Counted from the first letter of the stretch, positions 7,285-12,999 are shown. The stretch is DNA of 12,999 nucleotides from an uncultured Planctomycetaceae bacterium (GCA_945957305.1 CAMFLN010000018.1:1-12999); one strand, 5' to 3'. The notes: generated by a model not told the origin, from the letters alone. Numbers and translations are program-made.

Positions 7285-10200
7285 TTACTTGGCAGCCGGA
7301 CTGGATTGTTCGAGCCAGGCGAACAGATCACGCAGGTTCTGCGGCGATAGTTGCTCGGCAATATTGTCCGGCATCAGCGAAAGCGGAGACTCGGTAAGCT
7401 TGTCGATTTCGGAGCGAGATAACCTCAATCGTTCGTTTTTCGCGGTCAACAGCGTGATGCTATCGGCATTCTGGTCGACGACCAATCCGTTCAGGAGGCG
7501 GCCATCGACGGTTTGTACCGCGTAGTTGGTGAATTCTTTGCGCACCACCGCGCTGGGATCGACGATGCTGTTGAGGAGGAACTCGCGATCGCGGCGATTG
7601 GCGTGGGTCAAATCCGGGCCGATCTTTTCCCCCTCGCCGTGCAGCGTGTGGCAAATGCCGCACTGCTTGCGAAAGATTTCGCGCCCTGCCTGTGGGTGGC
7701 CTGCCGCGGCGCGCAGGTCGTTGTTCAAACGCCGGGCCACGGCCAGACGCTCTTCGGCCGTGGCTTGGTGAATCGTGCCCCAGAATTCACGAACCAGGGC
7801 ATTCAATCCTTCATCGTCGTGCGCGGCGACTTGGCGGAGCTGTTCCACAGGAAAGTCCTGCGGTTTGATCGCACCGCTTGCCACCTGATCGAGCAGCAAC
7901 CGAGCCCAGGCGCGCTTGGCCAGCAATACGTCACGCACCTGGATCTGCAGGGATGGCGACAACTTCGGATAGGCCAAAAGCAACTCATGAGCCAGCTGCG
8001 GATCGTTACCGCGCGCCAGCGCACGCATGGCGGCCGTTTGAACCGCGGGACGCGACGACTCGTTGAGCAGGGGGGGCAGTGCGATTAAGTCGTCCGGCAT
8101 GCCGATCTCGGCCAGTGTGTTCAACATCTCGATGCGGGTTGTCTCGTCCGCTTGTTGGTCAAGCGCACGCGCTAATACATACGCGCGCGGCGCTGCGCTG
8201 CCCAAACGCGTCGCAAGACGTGCGAGTGCGGCATCATCACGCTGCAGTTGCCAGTCGGCGTTTGCCAACTGGGCGATTCCGGCGGACGCCTCGGCGATCG
8301 TCGGACGCCCTTGCCACGCTTCGTCGAGCGCAGCCCACAGCCCTTGGCGGTTTTTTAAATCGGGGGCCATGGCGAGGATCGCCAGACATGCTGCGGCGCT
8401 GTCTGTCGTGCGCTCGGCGGCATAACGCCGCACGAGTCGCGGAAGTAAGAAGTCGCGCACCAATCGCGATTGCCGCGCTCTCGCTGTTCCAAGGTTTTCC
8501 AGAACCTCATCACGGGCAGGTAGCGCACATCGTTCTAGCGCCCACCAGTCCAAGAGTGGTAAGTAGGGATCGTCCAGATCCTCGCTGTGGAGCGCTAATG
8601 CCGTCACGATCGGTAAAGCTGCAGCAGCTGGCAGTCGTTGTGCCGTGCAGGCCAATTGTCGCCGCACGATCACGCTAGGTTCGCTAGCGGCCATCTTGGC
8701 CAGCCGCTCGGCGATGTCTGGCGATACTTCGCACGCGTCGCCCGCCAGACGAACGGTCCAGGCACGAACGTGAGGGTCGGGGCTCTGCAAAAGTTCAGCG
8801 ATCGAGGCCGCGTCGAGTCCATTGACGCAGGCCAAAGCCCACAGCGCCTCGAGTGGGCTGGGGAGTTTCGCCTGCGCAGAGGTCGCCTGGCCGACGGGTG
8901 CCATTTCTCCGCAGGCGAATTTTGTCAACGTGGCGACAACTTCTGGTAGCGGATTCTTCGTCGCACGTTCGGCCAAATGCCGCCGCGCATGGCGCACATA
9001 CCATTGGTTCTGGCCTGCCAGCTCGGCGATCAAGTTTTCGTTGTTGGCGCTGTGCAAATCGCGAGGGGCAGGTCGTGGCACGTCGCGCGGCTGGATGCGA
9101 TAGATTCTGCCGTTGCGGCGATCCCAGTCGGCGTCAGGATCGGGATGAGCCGTACGCGCATCGTGCCAGTCCGCGACGTACACCGCACCGTCGGGTCCCA
9201 TCGTGACGTCACTGGGGGCGAACCAAGTGTCGTTGGCGGCCAAGAGCGTGCCGCCGTGCGACGAGGCAAATGTCGATCCGCGCGGCGTGAGCGTATGCCA
9301 ATGCACGGCATGCCCCAGCAGGTCGGCGGCAATATATCGGCCGCGAAATTCCGCGGGAAATAGGTCTCCCTGGTAGATGATGCCACCATCGGTCACGTGT
9401 CCGCCGGTGAAGTTGGCATGCGGCACGTGATCGAAATAGCCGAAGGCGTAAGGGTTATGCAGCGCGCCATGCTTGCCGAAGTTTTTCCAGTAGTAGGCGC
9501 CTTGTACACCATGCAGCATGACAAATCCGCCAAAGTTCGTGCTGTAGAACAGCTCCCCCTGGGCATCGAAATCCAATCCCCAGGAGTTGCCCCCTCCTTC
9601 GCAGAACAGTTCGAAGCGTTTGCTCGTGGGATGGTAGCGCCACACGCCTTGCTGGAATTCGATGCCGCGAATGTTCGCCGTGACCGTGCTTCCTTGACAG
9701 CCATAGAGCCAACCATCGGGGCCCCAAGTGAGCGAGTTGGCAACGCTGTGCGCGTCTTCGATGCCAAAGCCCGTGAGCAAAACCTCGGGGTCGCCGTCGG
9801 GCACATCGTCGTCGTTGCGATCGGCATAGAAGAGTAAGTAGGGCGCATTGAGCACAAAGACGCCGCCGTGACCAAAAGCAAGGCCACTGGCCAGGTTCAA
9901 ACCGGCGACGAAGTCCTTGGCCTGATCGACGCGCCCATCGCCATTGGTATCTTCGAGGATTGTGATGCGATCGTTGCCCGGCGTACCGCGCGGCGGAGGC
10001 TCGGGCCGTTGATCGTAAACCGTGCGCGAGTAGCGATCGACCTTCACCCGCTGTAAACCGGCCGGATTGGGATATTGCAGATACTGCACAACCCACAGCC
10101 GGCCGCGATCATCGAACTCGATTGCGACGGGCTGGCGCACCAGTGGCTCGGCCGCGACAAGCTGCACTTCAAAGCCCTCGGCCACGGTCATGTGACGCAC

Positions 10201-10326
10201 GGCTTCGTCGGGCGGATAACCTTGCGCCGCGGCATGACGGTTAGCCAGCACCACGATCAAGAACACCAGGAGCAAAGCTCCCTGTGCGACAGTCGTGCTG
10301 CGACGATGGCAATCGCGGACAGGCAT
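7285..10326 (-). CDS. PVC-type beta-propeller / HEAT-repeat / cytochrome c protein (putative membrane-bound dehydrogenase)
   Basis: The ATG at 10324-10326 gives 1013 residues; the frame extends to a TTG at 10413, but the short form places the hydrophobic export signal at residues 14-36 (GALLLVFLIVVLANRHAAA). Residues about 36-425 are the propeller domain typical of planctomycetes and verrucomicrobia (TIGR02604-like), with GFEVQLVAAEP, PVAIEFDDRGRLWV, calcium-loop-like DTNGDGRVD, GLAFGHGG and DVTMGPDGAVYVADWHD. The middle, about 430-860, is helical with HEAT-like repeats (ASIAELLQSPDPHVRAWTVR and similar). The C-terminus is the TIGR02603-like heme domain: REIFRKQCGICHTLHGEGEKIGPDLT, with the CxxCH at 889-893 (bases 7648-7662) and SLMPDN, with Met985 as candidate axial ligand. 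These proteins are presumed periplasmic electron-transfer or sugar dehydrogenase-like enzymes; direct biochemical proof is scarce. The gene heads a group of exported proteins on this strand. Confidence 0.92.
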   Translation of the reverse strand: MPVRDCHRRSTTVAQGALLLVFLIVVLANRHAAAQGYPPDEAVRHMTVAEGFEVQLVAAEPLVRQPVAIEFDDRGRLWVVQYLQYPNPAGLQRVKVDRYSRTVYDQRPEPPPRGTPGNDRITILEDTNGDGRVDQAKDFVAGLNLASGLAFGHGGVFVLNAPYLLFYADRNDDDVPDGDPEVLLTGFGIEDAHSVANSLTWGPDGWLYGCQGSTVTANIRGIEFQQGVWRYHPTSKRFELFCEGGGNSWGLDFDAQGELFYSTNFGGFVMLHGVQGAYYWKNFGKHGALHNPYAFGYFDHVPHANFTGGHVTDGGIIYQGDLFPAEFRGRYIAADLLGHAVHWHTLTPRGSTFASSHGGTLLAANDTWFAPSDVTMGPDGAVYVADWHDARTAHPDPDADWDRRNGRIYRIQPRDVPRPAPRDLHSANNENLIAELAGQNQWYVRHARRHLAERATKNPLPEVVATLTKFACGEMAPVGQATSAQAKLPSPLEALWALACVNGLDAASIAELLQSPDPHVRAWTVRLAGDACEVSPDIAERLAKMAASEPSVIVRRQLACTAQRLPAAAALPIVTALALHSEDLDDPYLPLLDWWALERCALPARDEVLENLGTARARQSRLVRDFLLPRLVRRYAAERTTDSAAACLAILAMAPDLKNRQGLWAALDEAWQGRPTIAEASAGIAQLANADWQLQRDDAALARLATRLGSAAPRAYVLARALDQQADETTRIEMLNTLAEIGMPDDLIALPPLLNESSRPAVQTAAMRALARGNDPQLAHELLLAYPKLSPSLQIQVRDVLLAKRAWARLLLDQVASGAIKPQDFPVEQLRQVAAHDDEGLNALVREFWGTIHQATAEERLAVARRLNNDLRAAAGHPQAGREIFRKQCGICHTLHGEGEKIGPDLTHANRRDREFLLNSIVDPSAVVRKEFTNYAVQTVDGRLLNGLVVDQNADSITLLTAKNERLRLSRSEIDKLTESPLSLMPDNIAEQLSPQNLRDLFAWLEQSSPAAK

Positions 10327-10546
10327 GGTCTTCAGGCGGGATTCGACAAGGCAGGGGAGAGGCCGGCTTGCCACACGTTGGTCGATGATAGGCGGGGGCA
10401 GCGCGCGGGGCAAGAAATCAACGCCCGCAACATGGGGCGCGGCTGGCCCGAAAAGCGGGCTTCTGCCGCCGCCAGTGGAACATCGCCAGGGAGATTATTC
10501 AGCCCACATGCCCCCTGGCGAGTGCAACGCGCCGGCGGGGCAGGTG

Positions 10547-10570
10547 AAAAGCTGCGTAGACGCAGATTTT
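10547..10570 (-). terminator. Intrinsic terminator of the DUF2306 gene
   Basis: On the minus strand, CTGCG-TCTA-CGCAG is followed by CTTTT and preceded by AAAAT. The stem begins about 10 nt after the TAG stop of the DUF2306 gene. The A- and T-tracts on both sides make it potentially active on both strands. It separates the DUF2306 gene from the PVC cytochrome gene, which must then have its own promoter within 10327-10546; I could not identify that promoter. Confidence 0.6.
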
Positions 10571-10575
10571 GCCCG

Positions 10576-11229
10576 CTAATTGCGCGTCATATTGATCCAG
10601 GTTTCCGCCACCACGGCGTTGATGCCGAAGCCCAGCCACACGACGGAATCCCACGCCTCGACAAACGTCGCGCCGCAAACCATGAGCAGTGGGATTAGCA
10701 CGCGGAAGGTCGAAATCCCCAGCCCGATCGCGAAGACGCGGATCATCCATTCACGGTGACGCACGAAGTTGCGAGCGCGTGCGGTGCGATAGCCTTGCCA
10801 GAGAGCGATACAGAACAGGATGCTGGCAAAAATCACCGCCACGCGCGTCGAGAAACTGCCAAACAACGGCAACACAGAAACAAACGCCAACGCCGAGACC
10901 ACGCCCACGACGCTGGCCAGCAGAAATAAGCGCCCACACCAGCGATGAAAGCGTGGCCAACGATTGCGCACGCGCACCACGAATTGCAGCGGTCCCAACG
11001 TCATGAAGAAAAAACCGGCCACGACATGCACCAGCGTCCAGGCCGGGTGATCGACATACCGTTGGTTGAATTCCGGGCCGACCGGCGAGCCTTCGGGTTC
11101 AGTCACGACGAATTCGGGGTTAGTGAGCGACTTGATCGTCATGGCAAAACGCGTCACGACGCTGAACAGCCCCACCAGAACCAGCAGGATCACGATGACA
11201 AAGCCGAGTTGGCCGAAGCGAGTGACCAT
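10576..11229 (-). CDS. DUF2306 family multi-pass membrane protein
   Basis: The start is placed at ATG 11227-11229, giving 217 residues. The frame is open to 11700, but the extra N-terminal stretch is low-complexity and lacks any family feature. Six hydrophobic segments can be seen at about 8-28, 63-84, 99-121, 128-148, 164-184 and 194-212. Conserved histidines sit at helix ends: HPAWTLVHVVAG (61-72), RFHRWCGRLFLL (93-104) and FVRHREWMIRVFA (155-167). These fit the DUF2306 pattern (PF10067), an inner-membrane family of unknown function whose paired histidines have led to the idea of heme or metal binding. A G-rich stretch (GGGGG) about 10 nt upstream is only a modest ribosome site. It ends in its own terminator and is not obviously linked to the genes on either side. 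Confidence 0.78.
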   Translation of the reverse strand: MVTRFGQLGFVIVILLVLVGLFSVVTRFAMTIKSLTNPEFVVTEPEGSPVGPEFNQRYVDHPAWTLVHVVAGFFFMTLGPLQFVVRVRNRWPRFHRWCGRLFLLASVVGVVSALAFVSVLPLFGSFSTRVAVIFASILFCIALWQGYRTARARNFVRHREWMIRVFAIGLGISTFRVLIPLLMVCGATFVEAWDSVVWLGFGINAVVAETWINMTRN

Positions 11230-11572
11230 GACGCTTTTACCCCCGCAGCGCGGCCATTGTTGATCGCCACTGCCCTGGATCGCGGCCGACTTTGTTGCCC
11301 GAGCGCACCCCGGGGCGTGCAAGACCGGCTGCCATGCATTCGTCGGCCGAGGGCGTGTATTGCGCCGCAAAAGTGCGTTGGGCGACGATTCATGTTGATG
11401 CGCTGGTCCCCGCCTCGGCGAACACCAGCGTAGACCAGCTGGGACATGATGGGAAATGGCAGCACCGCCGGCGGACGCGTGATCTGCGACAGGATTTCGA
11501 GCCTGAGTTGACGACGCGAAGATCGGCGGCAAACGCACGCAAATCACGCCGAACAGGCCCGTTCGAGCCCAA

Positions 11573-11601
11573 TTGACAACCCCGCCCACGGCTTTTAGGA
11601 T
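11573..11601 (+). promoter_or_regulatory. Sigma70-type promoter for tRNA-Phe
   Basis: TTGACA at 11573-11578 is a perfect -35 box. TAGGAT at 11596-11601 lies after exactly 17 nt and matches the -10 box at four of six bases. The predicted transcript starts near 11608, giving a leader of about 100 nt before the tRNA gene. Confidence 0.65.
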
Positions 11602-11652
11602 TGCCACTTGCCTTTGTGGGCGCGCAAGCACTCTGTGCGTTAGGGTTTGCGG

Positions 11653-11692
11653 CATGCCGGCTCGGTTGTCAGCGAACAATCGGGGCGGCATG
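11653..11692 (+). other. Stem-loop in the tRNA-Phe leader
   Basis: CATGCCG (11653-11659) pairs with CGGCATG (11686-11692). Inside, CGGTTGT (11663-11669) pairs with ACAATCG (11676-11682) with one G-U pair; a 3x3 internal loop separates the two stems and CAGCGA forms the apical loop. It lies 15 nt before the mature tRNA 5' end. It may guide precursor folding or processing; this is inferred from position only. Confidence 0.5.
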
Positions 11693-11707
11693 AGGCTCAT
11701 AAATGGG

Positions 11708-11780
11708 GGACAGGTAGCTCAGTTGGTAGAGCAGTGGACTGAAAATCCACGTGTCGCCGGTTCAACTCCGGCCCTGTCCA
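11708..11780 (+). tRNA. tRNA-Phe (anticodon GAA)
   Basis: A complete cloverleaf can be drawn by hand. The acceptor stem pairs GGACAGG (11708-11714) with CCTGTCC (11773-11779), discriminator A11780. The D-arm is GCTC (11717-11720) with GAGC (11729-11732) around AGTTGGTA. The anticodon stem is GTGGA (11734-11738) with TCCAC (11746-11750); the loop CTGAAAA holds the anticodon GAA at 11741-11743. The variable loop is GTGTC. The T-arm is GCCGG with CCGGC around TTCAACT. CCA is not encoded; the next bases are CTG. All stems are fully paired, so the gene looks functional. tRNA genes are common integration targets, and the following kilobase looks unlike the rest of the window. Confidence 0.97.
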
Positions 11781-11791
11781 CTGAGGACGTC

Positions 11792-11816
11792 GGCAGTGGA
11801 TTAATAGTCCACTGCC
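11792..11816 (+). repeat. Perfect 9-bp inverted repeat echoing the tRNA anticodon arm
   Basis: GGCAGTGGA (11792-11800) and TCCACTGCC (11808-11816) form a perfect stem with a 7-nt loop TTAATAG. Twelve bases after the tRNA, it repeats the GCAGTGGA...TCCAC pattern of the anticodon arm at 11731-11750, with the same loop length. It may be a transcription stop or 3' processing signal, or a trace of a partial tRNA copy. No U-tract follows. Confidence 0.6.
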
Positions 11817-11855
11817 CAATATTTGGAGTCTTTGGGGAAACGGGGTCATTGTTGA

Positions 11856-11880
11856 GCCGGGGTGACGCCCCGGCCTTCTT
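11856..11880 (+). terminator. Candidate terminator downstream of tRNA-Phe
   Basis: GCCGGGG (11856-11862) pairs perfectly with CCCCGGC (11868-11874) around TGACG, followed by CTTCTT. The stem is strong, but the T-run is broken. It is the best termination candidate for the tRNA transcript on the plus strand. Confidence 0.5.
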
Positions 11881-11980
11881 AACGCACTGTTGTTTTGATC
11901 TAAGCAGCAAAAACGACTCTGTTTCCCCGAGATCCTTCTCCGCGACGAGATGGAGCCAGGGGACTTCTTAGTGCGTGAAG

Positions 11981-12065
11981 GCCCCGCGTGAGTGATGACC
12001 AGGGTGGTATTGTTGCGCGCAATTCTCGCGCTGAAATGCCCCTCTCTCGTCGCGTGACGCGGGGC
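11981..12065 (+). repeat. Long-range inverted repeat upstream of the small secreted ORF
   Basis: GCCCCGCGT (11981-11989) is the exact inverse of ACGCGGGGC (12057-12065), and a flanking AAG/CTT can extend the stem past one bulge. The 67-nt interior contains a second hairpin, GCGCG (12015-12019) with CGCGC (12027-12031). It ends 72 nt before the ATG at 12138, where a leader structure would lie. Confidence 0.5.
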
Positions 12066-12137
12066 TTGCCAATCGATCGTTCGTCGCGTGGATTTGCGCT
12101 TGTTTAACACGTATCCACTGATCGAAGGGATCTTGAC

Positions 12138-12362
12138 ATGCGCTTTTTCCTCGTGGCTGCGCTAATTCTCGGCGCGTCCTCGTCGTCCGGGTTGGCCCAG
12201 AATCAGCAGCCAGAGTTCCTGATTATCACCAATCCGGAGGCTCAAAATATCAAGGTTCGCATGCGCGCCCTAGGGCGGGGCAGCACTGGCGGGCGGTCAA
12301 GGTCCACGTGCGCTAGAATCGACTTTTCCCGGGAAAAGAGTGGAGTCACACGGGAACACTGA
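12138..12362 (+). CDS. Small secreted protein of unknown function, probably a truncated gene remnant
   Basis: ATG 12138 has a good AAGGGA ribosome site 7 nt upstream (12125-12130). The frame encodes 74 residues. Residues 1-20 are a convincing Sec signal (MRFFLVAALILGASSSSGLA) followed by QNQQPEFLIITNPEAQNIKVR, which reads like the start of a normal exported protein. From about residue 42 the composition changes to Gly/Arg/Ser-rich (RALGRGSTGGRSRST) exactly where the DNA runs through a 12-bp palindrome (12266-12277) and then a 16-bp palindrome (12323-12338). My reading is a real 5' gene end cut by a deletion or insertion, but a genuine small secreted peptide is not excluded. I do not recognise the family. 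No continuation of the domain is evident in the other frames downstream. Confidence 0.45.
   Translation: MRFFLVAALILGASSSSGLAQNQQPEFLIITNPEAQNIKVRMRALGRGSTGGRSRSTCARIDFSREKSGVTREH
12266..12277. repeat. 12-bp perfect palindrome CGCCCTAGGGCG
   Basis: It lies inside the small secreted ORF at the point where the coding character fades. It could mark a junction or a protein binding site; nothing further can be shown. Confidence 0.6.
12323..12338. repeat. 16-bp perfect palindrome CTTTTCCCGGGAAAAG
   Basis: The two 8-base halves are exact inverses with no spacer, the form expected for a dimeric regulator or nuclease site rather than an RNA hairpin. It lies in the degenerate 3' half of the small secreted ORF. 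Confidence 0.7.
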
Positions 12363-12522
12363 CGGGCGCCGGCGGGGGTGTGGCGGGGGAAAGGTCCGGG
12401 GCGCAGGGCTATCGCCGAAGGCAAAGTGAAATCGAATCGCAGCGCAAAGAAAAAATTTCTCTATGCATTGTGCTTTTTGTCACGATGTCATATAAAGCGG
12501 TCGCGAATTACTTCCGTACTTT

Positions 12523-12557
12523 GGGCCGCTCTAGCAACGTGCTGAGCGGCCCATTTT
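12523..12557 (+). terminator. Strong hairpin with short T-tract
   Basis: GGGCCGCTC (12523-12531) pairs perfectly with GAGCGGCCC (12544-12552). Inside, AGCA and TGCT extend the stem around an ACG loop past one bulged T. ATTTT follows directly at 12553-12557. This has the form of an intrinsic terminator on the plus strand and would insulate the KilA-N gene from upstream transcription. Confidence 0.6.
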
Positions 12558-12582
12558 GCTGGTCGTCGAGTGACCCCGCGTT

Positions 12583-12591
12583 TGGTATACT
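12583..12591 (+). promoter_or_regulatory. Extended -10 promoter for the KilA-N gene
   Basis: TGG-TATACT matches the extended -10 pattern TGn-TATAAT with one difference. No -35 box lies at the right distance, as is usual for extended -10 promoters. It lies after the terminator-like hairpin and about 160 nt before the KilA-N start, in a sensible order. Confidence 0.45.
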
Positions 12592-12750
12592 ACCGGCGAA
12601 CGGATTGAACGTTGCGCACGATGCGCGTAGGAAGTAATTCGCAAAATTCTCTCCTCGCCATTCTGGCAAGCGTCACTCCTAGTTCCGTACCTGGCAGTGC
12701 CATGTTGCGCGCTGGGGTAGCGCTCGCTTATCGAGTAGGAGAAATGGCTC

Positions 12751-12999
12751 ATGGATGTCTCGAACATCGGTATGCAGTTGATGTATCAGGGCAAGCCGAT
12801 CCGTCGCAATCGGCAGCAGATGGTGTGCCTCACCGATATGTGGCGTGCCGTCGGAAAACCGAAGAACCAAGATCCCCCGCAATGGATGCGACTCGACACA
12901 ACGTCAACGCTTATAAAGTTTTTGGAGTCAAACATGGGATTTTCCCATGTTTGGAAATCGGGCGCTGGCAACCGCGGAGGTACCTGGGCCATTCAGAAT
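12751..12999 (+). CDS. KilA-N domain protein, 3'-truncated by window edge
   Basis: ATG 12751 is supported by AGGAG at 12737-12741, 9 nt upstream; the out-of-frame ATG at 12744 has only 2 nt spacing. The frame is open to the window edge, 83 codons. It opens MDVSNIGMQLMYQGKPI, then MVCLTDMWRAVGK (residues 24-36), PPQWMRLDTTSTLIKFLES (42-60) and GNRGGTWAIQ (73-82). This order (strand with a turn, LTD-WRAxGK helix, W-RL-T--FI segment, GRGGTWA) is the KilA-N pattern of PF04383, a DNA-binding domain of phages, nucleocytoplasmic viruses and mobile elements. Proteins of this type often have a second, variable domain after KilA-N, which would lie outside the window. Its place beside a tRNA gene and repeats fits a prophage or island gene. 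Regulation: a promoter and a small dyad lie upstream. Confidence 0.82.
   Translation, partial: MDVSNIGMQLMYQGKPIRRNRQQMVCLTDMWRAVGKPKNQDPPQWMRLDTTSTLIKFLESNMGFSHVWKSGAGNRGGTWAIQN
12929..12953 (+). repeat. Perfect 11-bp stem-loop inside the KilA-N coding sequence
   Basis: CAAACATGGGA (12929-12939) and TCCCATGTTTG (12943-12953) are exact inverses around a TTT loop. It encodes part of the SNMGFSHVW stretch of the KilA-N domain. Such a perfect dyad inside an ORF may be a site for the protein's own binding or a translation-dependent RNA structure; function is inferred only from form. Confidence 0.7.

Larger units (their letters stand above)
11230..11707. other. Gene-free spacer (478 bp) between the DUF2306 gene and tRNA-Phe
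   Basis: No credible protein is encoded. The minus-strand frame that continues the DUF2306 gene is rich in Arg, Pro and Ser and shows no motif. The right third holds a clear plus-strand sigma70-type promoter and a leader hairpin for the tRNA gene, listed separately. I see nothing definite in 11230-11570, and no convincing promoter for the divergent DUF2306 gene. Confidence 0.6.
11781..12137. other. Gene-free, hairpin-rich stretch downstream of tRNA-Phe (357 bp)
   Basis: Short ORFs on both strands cross the tRNA or the hairpins and show no protein features. The stretch is packed with inverted repeats: 11792-11816, 11834-11841 with 11921-11928, 11856-11874, 12015-12031, and 11981-11989 with 12057-12065. 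GTCCACTG, which overlaps the tRNA 3' end at 11777-11784, recurs directly at 11807-11814. I cannot assign a named element. Confidence 0.6.
12503..12642. repeat. 140-bp element bounded by a perfect 13-bp inverted repeat
   Basis: GCGAATTACTTCC (12503-12515) is exactly inverted as GGAAGTAATTCGC (12630-12642). The interior holds a strong hairpin (12523-12552) and an extended -10 promoter (12583-12591). No obvious target-site duplication flanks the ends. It could be a MITE-like element, a folded regulatory RNA, or a regulatory region with two copies of a protein site. Confidence 0.65.
12363..12750. other. Gene-free stretch before the KilA-N gene (388 bp)
   Basis: The left part (12363-12440) is very G-rich without a recognisable gene; a plus-strand frame from 12317 to 12637 stays open but crosses a strong hairpin and has no domain. 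The right part holds the 140-bp inverted-repeat element, an extended -10 promoter and the ribosome site of the KilA-N gene. TGGCA-G-TGCCA at 12692-12702 is a small dyad in the presumed leader, a possible operator. Confidence 0.55.

Noticed and set aside
11230..11700. N-terminal extension of the DUF2306 frame up to 11700
   Set aside because: It is Arg/Pro/Ser-rich without motifs, it runs across the tRNA promoter region, and the DUF2306 fold begins cleanly at the ATG at 11229.
11573..11971. Protein frames on both strands across tRNA-Phe
   Set aside because: The tRNA cloverleaf is complete; the frames contain translated tRNA sequence, a common artefact.
12317..12637. Open plus-strand frame before the KilA-N gene
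   Set aside because: It crosses a strong terminator-like hairpin and one arm of the inverted repeat, and its product matches no family I know; a remnant cannot be excluded.
1..12999. CRISPR array, insertion sequence or toxin-antitoxin pair
   Set aside because: No regularly spaced repeats, no transposase frame and no recognisable toxin-antitoxin pair were found on reading both strands.

Overview
The window looks like chromosomal DNA of a planctomycete (Pirellulales-like). The case rests on gene content: three DUF1080 (3-keto-disaccharide hydrolase fold) domains in a row, a planctomycete/verrucomicrobial 'PVC' beta-propeller/HEAT/cytochrome c protein, many exported enzymes with Sec or Tat signals, GC-rich codons, and a tRNA gene without an encoded CCA end. 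This assignment is from protein families only.

Left part (1-1843, plus strand): the end of a secreted DUF1080 protein, then a secreted protein with two DUF1080 domains fused in tandem. Both are likely carbohydrate-active and act outside the cytoplasm. They converge on a minus-strand block: a one-helix bacterial PH-domain protein (1892-2407), a GC-rich structured spacer, and a SpoU/TrmH-type RNA methyltransferase (2790-3305).

Centre (3409-10326, minus strand): four exported proteins. Reading in the direction of transcription, they are a 1013-aa PVC protein with a C-terminal CxxCH cytochrome, a secreted isochorismatase-like cysteine hydrolase, a Tat-exported NodB-type polysaccharide deacetylase, and a Tat-exported SBP56/methanethiol oxidase family protein. 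The first three are tightly spaced and probably form one transcription unit. The SBP56 gene has its own TATAAT box and Shine-Dalgarno site. A DUF2306 membrane protein (10576-11229), ending in a good intrinsic terminator, lies upstream of them on the same strand.

Right part (11230-12999, plus strand): a sigma70-type promoter and a leader hairpin precede a tRNA-Phe(GAA) gene. After the tRNA comes about 1 kb with unusually many inverted repeats, a short signal-peptide ORF that looks truncated, a 140-bp element bounded by a perfect 13-bp inverted repeat, and the start of a KilA-N domain gene that runs off the right edge. KilA-N domains are typical of phages and large DNA viruses. A tRNA followed by structured non-coding DNA and a KilA-N gene suggests, but does not prove, the edge of an integrated element or degenerate island. 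This is the most interesting part of the window.
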